In this document: positions 5,410 through 9,084 of the stretch, one piece after another | Position numbering within the stretch: position 1 is the stretch's first letter | How the letters are laid out: the number at the start of each line of letters is the position of its first letter | Assembly (NCBI GenBank): GCA_002428485.1 | Contig: DIWM01000054.1 | Location: forward strand, 10,665-19,748 | Length of the DNA: 9,084 nt | Direction of reading: 5' to 3' | From: Deltaproteobacteria bacterium UBA6106 | GTDB taxonomy: Bacteria; Desulfobacterota; Syntrophorhabdia; Syntrophorhabdales; Syntrophorhabdaceae | Program-made: the position numbers and the translations under genes | The notes under the pieces: model-generated | Told to the model about the DNA's origin: nothing | The model's input: only the letters and a program-made list of their open reading frames with translations | Database searches by the model: none

Positions 5410-7124
5410 AGGTAGTTCTCTATCCCCTTAAAGAACGCCTTATAGCCCGTCGGTGTGAGGATGTGGATCCCCTCCTTCCCCTGGTGGATCAGGTAGGCGT
5501 CGATCTGCTCAAGAAAGAGCTGGTTGAAGCGGTGGCGCTCGATGACAAGGTCCCTCTCTTCCGGCTCGACCTTCTCGTCGTAGAAGTGGAAGCCTCCCCT
5601 GTCGTCGGTGCCGATGTATCCGTCAAGGCCGACGGCGAATATCCGCTCGGCGCCCATAACGATGGCGATGCCCATCAAGAGCACCGAGATGGTCCTGCAG
5701 TTCGACTGGATGATCCCGTCCACGATGCCGAAGTCATTGAGGGTGTCGTTAAAATAGAGGGTCTCATAGGGGCGGGGTGTATATTCACGGACCATCTCTT
5801 CGGGGATGTTCTCGCCGATCATGAGGACCGAGTCTTTGGCCACCGTGTCGATGTAGTCGGTAAAACGCTTCTTGTTGTTGAAGGCATGGTAATGGGGCGT
5901 AAAGAAGCCTGAGAGGTAGTTGGCGCCCAGGATGACGGGGTTGTGCTTTTTGATGAAGGCCTCGATCCTGGGGCGATACTCCTTCAGGGTAGGGCCGTTG
6001 GCGAGGATCAGGAATTCCCTCCCCGCGTGCCGGTTTGCGTAGGGGACCCCGCCGTCGATGCTCCTTTCGGGTGTTTCGGTTTTTTCGGGTTCGGCAGGCG
6101 CTGCCCCTTTGTGTTTCGTGCTTCCTATCATGCCGCTTTTGATAATGTCGTTGAGGATCTCCTTCGAGAAACCAACGGGGTTGATCTTCCGTATGACCTC
6201 CAGGGCGCTCCAGATGTCCTCCATGGAGTACTCCCGGTAGTCGACGAGGGTCTTCGGGTAGTAGGGGTGGCACTGGAAGATGCCGGAGAGCATATAGGGG
6301 AGCTGGTAGCCCCAGGGCTCATCGGTCTCTATGTTCAGGAAGAACCGGTCGATGGCATGAAGGACCGGGATCACGTTGTACTTGTCCGTCGTGGAAAGCT
6401 GGAGGTAGGAAAGAAGGACCTCGGTAGGGAGGTTCCCTGCCCCCCTGCCCATCCCGTATATCGTCGAGTCGACGATGTCGATGCCGCACTTTATCGCCTC
6501 CAGGGTATTGGCGAAGGCCATCTGAAGGCCGTTGTGGGGATGAAACCCCACCTTTATGTGCCCGAGCTCCTGAAAGGGCTCGATGAGAGGCCGCATTTGA
6601 TCGGGGAGGATGGAACCGTAGCTGTCGGCGACGTAGACATAGTCGATGGAGGAGCCCTTGAGGAAGGTAACCAACTCCTTGATCTCTTCCCGCGTGTAGC
6701 TCGTGATCCCCATGGCCTGGAGGGAGACCAGGAAGCCTTTCTTCTTAATCGCCTCGAGCTGCCTGATGGCGTTGAAGACACCGTCCTTGTGGACAGCGAT
6801 CCTGACGAAGTTTACGTACTGGAGGTAGTCGTCGGTGATGTCGTCCGTATCGAGCTTGCCGAAATCGCCCATGATGGCGACCTTTGCCCCGTTTATCCCC
6901 TGCACCACATCTCTCAGGTCATCTATATCGGTGAACCTCCAGGGGCCGTATACGTCCCTTTTGAAGTACTTCTCCGTGCCCCGGAAGCCGATCTCCACGA
7001 TATCGATCCCTGCCTTCGAAAGCGCCCGGTAGACCTCGCGGACCATCTTCTTGTCGAAATGCCAGTTGTTGAGGTACCCGCCGTCGCGGATGGTGCAGTC
7101 AAGGATCTCATAGTTCTGGCTCAT
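5406..7124 (-). CDS. DRE-TIM aldolase fused to GT42/DUF115-like transferase domain
   Basis: This is a two-domain protein of 572 aa. Residues 1-330 are an HMGL-like (DRE-TIM) metal-dependent lyase or aldolase of the 4-hydroxy-2-oxovalerate aldolase type: LDCTIRDGGY (8-17), Asp168 in YVADSYG, the metal-binding HPHN (195-198) and GMGRGAGNLPTE (224-235). A flexible linker rich in Ala, Pro, Glu and Lys (about 333-366) follows. Residues 368-572 resemble GT42 sialyltransferases and the related DUF115/MptE-like fold: LANGPTLKE (374-382, compare NGPSL), a helix ending in GAERIFAVGLDGY (491-503), and a late ILTPTGYKAFF. His531 may correspond to the GT42 catalytic His, but the alignment is loose. The start has an ideal GGAGG 7 bases upstream and overlaps the ABC stop as ATGA. 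G+C in lines counted by eye is about 57-58%, against 47-48% in lines from neighbouring genes. Family calls are good; the substrate is unknown. Confidence 0.85.
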   Translation of the reverse strand: MSQNYEILDCTIRDGGYLNNWHFDKKMVREVYRALSKAGIDIVEIGFRGTEKYFKRDVYGPWRFTDIDDLRDVVQGINGAKVAIMGDFGKLDTDDITDDYLQYVNFVRIAVHKDGVFNAIRQLEAIKKKGFLVSLQAMGITSYTREEIKELVTFLKGSSIDYVYVADSYGSILPDQMRPLIEPFQELGHIKVGFHPHNGLQMAFANTLEAIKCGIDIVDSTIYGMGRGAGNLPTEVLLSYLQLSTTDKYNVIPVLHAIDRFFLNIETDEPWGYQLPYMLSGIFQCHPYYPKTLVDYREYSMEDIWSALEVIRKINPVGFSKEILNDIIKSGMIGSTKHKGAAPAEPEKTETPERSIDGGVPYANRHAGREFLILANGPTLKEYRPRIEAFIKKHNPVILGANYLSGFFTPHYHAFNNKKRFTDYIDTVAKDSVLMIGENIPEEMVREYTPRPYETLYFNDTLNDFGIVDGIIQSNCRTISVLLMGIAIVMGAERIFAVGLDGYIGTDDRGGFHFYDEKVEPEERDLVIERHRFNQLFLEQIDAYLIHQGKEGIHILTPTGYKAFFKGIENYL

Positions 7125-8932
7125 TCCTTCTCCTCCCCTTTTTCTCTTTGATATAATGCATTATAATAGCCATTCTTCCCGAGAAGCTCGGCATGCGTGC
7201 CTTCCTCAACGATCTCGCCCTGCTTCATGACAAATATTCTGTCGGCGTGCTCGATGGTTGAAAGCCTGTGGGCTATAATGATAGTCGTCCTGTTCTTTTC
7301 CACCTCTCTCAGCGAATCCTGTATCGCCTTTTCCGAGATATTATCGAGAGAGCTTGTAGCCTCATCAAGGATAAGTATCTCGGGGTTTTTTATGACCGCC
7401 CTCGCGATGGCTATTCTCTGGCACTGACCTCCTGACAGCGTGATCCCCCTGTCGCCTACGATCGTGTCATATTGCTCTGGAAGCTCCATAATAAACTGGT
7501 GCGCGTTGGCGATCTTTGCCGCATCGACAATCTCCTCGTCGCCGGCATCAAGCTTGCCTATCATGATGTTGTCCCTGACAGAGGCATGGAATATAAAGGT
7601 GTCCTGACTTACCATGCTCAGCCGATACAGCCACGAAGAACGCGAATAATCCTGGTAATCGACGCCATCAATAAGTACCTGTCCTGAAGAAGGCCCGTAC
7701 AGGCGAAGGAGCAGATCGGCCAGGGTAGATTTTCCTGAGCCTGATTCTCCTACAATGGCAACGGTCTTGTTTCTTGGTATGGTGATATTGATATTCCTGA
7801 GCACATTTTCCCTCGTGGGATAAGAAAATGATACGTTGTTCAGTTCCATCGCGTCGGTTAAGCCGGGAAAGCCTTTTCCTCCATCGTCTGTATCGTAGCG
7901 TGTGTCAGCCAGTGTCTCATAGGTAATGCGGATACGCGGAGCGAGACCTTTCAGCCCCATCCATTGATGTGCTATCTCCTTTACGGAAGGCATGAGCCTC
8001 ATCAGCGCGCCCACATAGACAATAATGATAGGGAATATCTTTATAAAATCATCGGGCATATAGAGCTTTGCGTAGATGATCGCGAGGATCGTGCTAAGGG
8101 AGCCTACCGACAGTATCAAATGAGAGGAAAAATATGCAGGAGCAGTATAGGTGAATTGCTGTTTCCGCGCAACGGTCAGCTCTTTCTTCAATTTATCGAA
8201 CCAGTACCTGTAAGTGTCAAAGAGCTTGATCTGCCTTATGCCTGAGAAGGATTCCGAGAAGAGAGTCGTAATATTCGTATATGCTATCTGCGCCCTCTTG
8301 GCGGAAGGGTTGATTATCTTGTTGGAAAGCACATAGACGATCACACTGAATGCGGCGATAACGACGTACATAAGGAGGGTGAACTTTATCGAGATCGTGA
8401 ACAAAAGTACAGTTATGATCACGACCCTGAAGAACTCAACGCCGGCCTTGGGAAAGTAGAAGAACATCTCTCCGACGGATGACGACGCCTCCCTTCCGAT
8501 ATACATGAGCTCCCCGTGTTTTTTCATATGAAAATAGCTGTACTGGTTCAGCAGTATCTTTCGAAAGATCCTGTTCTGAAGGTCAGTGTAAAGCTGCAAG
8601 TGGTACCAGAGCGCGGTGCTCTCCGATATTATCCCGAAGATACGGCTCAATATGATCAACGCGAGGAGAAAGAGACTCGCGGCGACAAGCGCATCACTAA
8701 CAGGCAGTAACGTTGAGACCGAATCGAGGTATTCCAGTATCTTCCCTCCGTACTGCGCAGCCGAGTCAGCCTGCGAAAGGATCCTGCTCAGGAACGGATA
8801 GAGGGCGCCCACGCTGAGCGTCTCCAGGAGTGCATAGATAAAGAGCAGCAGAAACGCAAAAAAGGCCTTCAACCAATAAGGCCTCAGAAACCAGAGCATG
8901 ATCTGCATATCACTGAGATGTTGTTTCGGCAT
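7121..8932 (-). CDS. ABC exporter half-transporter (MsbA/PglK type)
   Basis: This 603-aa protein has a membrane domain fused to an ATPase; two copies would make the exporter. Hydrophobic helices lie near 18-42, 80-103, 165-182, 184-203, 270-289 and 296-313, six as expected. The ATPase holds Walker A GESGSGKST (395-403), Q-loop Gln443, signature LSGGQ (499-503), Walker B ILILDE (519-524), D-loop SSLD (527-530) and H-loop His555. The set is complete, so it should hydrolyse ATP. There is no peptidase domain as in bacteriocin exporters. As first gene of a glycan cluster it most likely flips a lipid-linked oligosaccharide or lipid A-core intermediate across the inner membrane, as PglK and MsbA do; the exact cargo is inference. 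No strong Shine-Dalgarno precedes the ATG (only CAGATAAGTTCAA), so translation may be weak or the start different. The next in-frame ATG, codon 9, has no better signal. Confidence 0.9.
   Translation of the reverse strand: MPKQHLSDMQIMLWFLRPYWLKAFFAFLLLFIYALLETLSVGALYPFLSRILSQADSAAQYGGKILEYLDSVSTLLPVSDALVAASLFLLALIILSRIFGIISESTALWYHLQLYTDLQNRIFRKILLNQYSYFHMKKHGELMYIGREASSSVGEMFFYFPKAGVEFFRVVIITVLLFTISIKFTLLMYVVIAAFSVIVYVLSNKIINPSAKRAQIAYTNITTLFSESFSGIRQIKLFDTYRYWFDKLKKELTVARKQQFTYTAPAYFSSHLILSVGSLSTILAIIYAKLYMPDDFIKIFPIIIVYVGALMRLMPSVKEIAHQWMGLKGLAPRIRITYETLADTRYDTDDGGKGFPGLTDAMELNNVSFSYPTRENVLRNINITIPRNKTVAIVGESGSGKSTLADLLLRLYGPSSGQVLIDGVDYQDYSRSSWLYRLSMVSQDTFIFHASVRDNIMIGKLDAGDEEIVDAAKIANAHQFIMELPEQYDTIVGDRGITLSGGQCQRIAIARAVIKNPEILILDEATSSLDNISEKAIQDSLREVEKNRTTIIIAHRLSTIEHADRIFVMKQGEIVEEGTHAELLGKNGYYNALYQREKGEEKE
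7126..7138 (-). promoter_or_regulatory. Ribosome binding site of the aldolase-transferase fusion
   Basis: A purine-rich tract with GGAGG at 7132-7136 lies 7 bases before the ATG, inside the last codons of the ABC gene. Together with the ATGA overlap it fixes the start and suggests reinitiation. Confidence 0.75.
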
Positions 8933-8952
8933 TTGAACTTATCTGAATTTAG

Positions 8953-8980
8953 ATATTACAAAGATAGTCTATCCCGCGAA
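8953..8980 (-). promoter_or_regulatory. Candidate promoter of the cluster
   Basis: On the minus strand TAATAT (8953-8958) could be a -10 box. TTCGCG (8975-8980), a poor -35 match, lies 16 bases upstream. The leader from here to the ABC start is A+T-rich. A perfect 11-bp palindrome GATAGTCTATC sits in the spacer (8963-8973), and a near-perfect 16-bp palindrome at 8940-8955 reaches into the -10 box. These positions suit operators, but no regulator is encoded in the window. Confidence 0.35.
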
Positions 8981-8999
8981 TACATTGAGAGCATGGCGT

Positions 9000-9011
9000 C
9001 GGGATATCCCG
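9000..9011. promoter_or_regulatory. Perfect 12-bp palindrome in the leader
   Basis: CGGGATATCCCG reads the same on both strands. It lies 20 bp inside the cluster from repeat copy B and upstream of the promoter candidate. A protein-binding site is possible; chance or part of the flanking repeat element are alternatives. Confidence 0.35.
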
Positions 9012-9031
9012 GAGCAAACCGTCGTGAGGCA

Positions 9032-9084
9032 AGGAAGCTCGGTCTTTTGCCGTCAGGCAAAAGTTCCGAAGCCGAACGCGAGCG
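9032..9084. repeat. Flanking hairpin repeat, copy B (upstream of the cluster)
   Basis: This is the same element and orientation as 1-50. Its hairpin stem is CTTTTGCC (9044-9051) with GGCAAAAG (9056-9063) and loop GTCA, so it is one base pair longer than copy A with an unrelated loop. The outer TCGG (9039-9042) and CCGA (9066-9069) pairing is kept. Outside the hairpin tip the copies are identical over 19 bases on one side and 28 on the other. The window ends inside the first 9-bp unit that follows copy A, so the element probably continues beyond. Confidence 0.85.

Noticed and set aside
5943..7151. Open frame of 402 codons on the plus strand opposite the aldolase domain
   Set aside because: It lies wholly antisense to a gene with complete catalytic motifs, its translation resembles no family I know, and the high G+C third positions of the real gene explain the lack of stops.
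8933..9031. JUMPstart/ops element for RfaH control
   Set aside because: The GGCGGTAG core expected in leaders of many polysaccharide operons is not found upstream of the first gene.
1..9084. Insertion sequence or composite transposon ends
   Set aside because: The flanking repeats are short and direct, there is no transposase gene, and target-site duplications cannot be judged because the window ends at the repeats.

Overview
The window is one compact, entirely minus-strand gene cluster for a surface glycan, read from the high-coordinate end to the low. It looks like a Gram-negative bacterium: there is a CMP-Kdo-synthetase-type enzyme, an MsbA/PglK-type lipid-linked-glycan exporter and two transferase-like proteins. 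Sampled lines are about 47-58% G+C. An anaerobic lineage such as Desulfobacterota or Nitrospirota is plausible but is only a guess, because no taxonomic marker gene is present.

Layout in transcription order: (1) leader with a hairpin repeat (9032-9084), a 12-bp palindrome and a weak promoter candidate; (2) ABC exporter, 8932-7121; (3) DRE-TIM aldolase fused to a GT42/DUF115-like transferase domain, 7124-5406; (4) two-cluster Fe-S protein resembling cyanobacterial LdpA, 5409-4393; (5) HAD phosphatase with a GTG start, 4400-3630; (6) HpcH/HpaI-type aldolase, 3624-2833; (7) a 152-bp gap with a 7-bp triplicate repeat; (8) divergent KdsB, 2680-1943; (9) large GT-B-like transferase, 1935-121; (10) a 9-bp-periodic array and a second copy of the hairpin repeat, 1-81. 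Genes 2-6 overlap or lie within 5 bp of each other, as do genes 8 and 9, so there are one or two transcription units.

Taken together, two pyruvate-type carbon-carbon lyase/aldolase domains, a phosphatase, a CMP-ulosonate-type cytidylyltransferase and two transferase-like domains with motifs seen in CMP-sialic acid or CMP-Kdo enzymes suggest making, activating, transferring and exporting a 3-deoxy-ulosonic-acid-like sugar or a glycan containing one. No KdsA- or NeuB-type condensing synthase is visible, so an aldolase-based route is a reasonable hypothesis, not a demonstrated one. The most unusual parts are the aldolase-transferase fusion, the LdpA-like protein in a glycan operon, and the pair of direct hairpin repeats that bracket the whole cluster and differ at the hairpin tip in a way that keeps base pairing.
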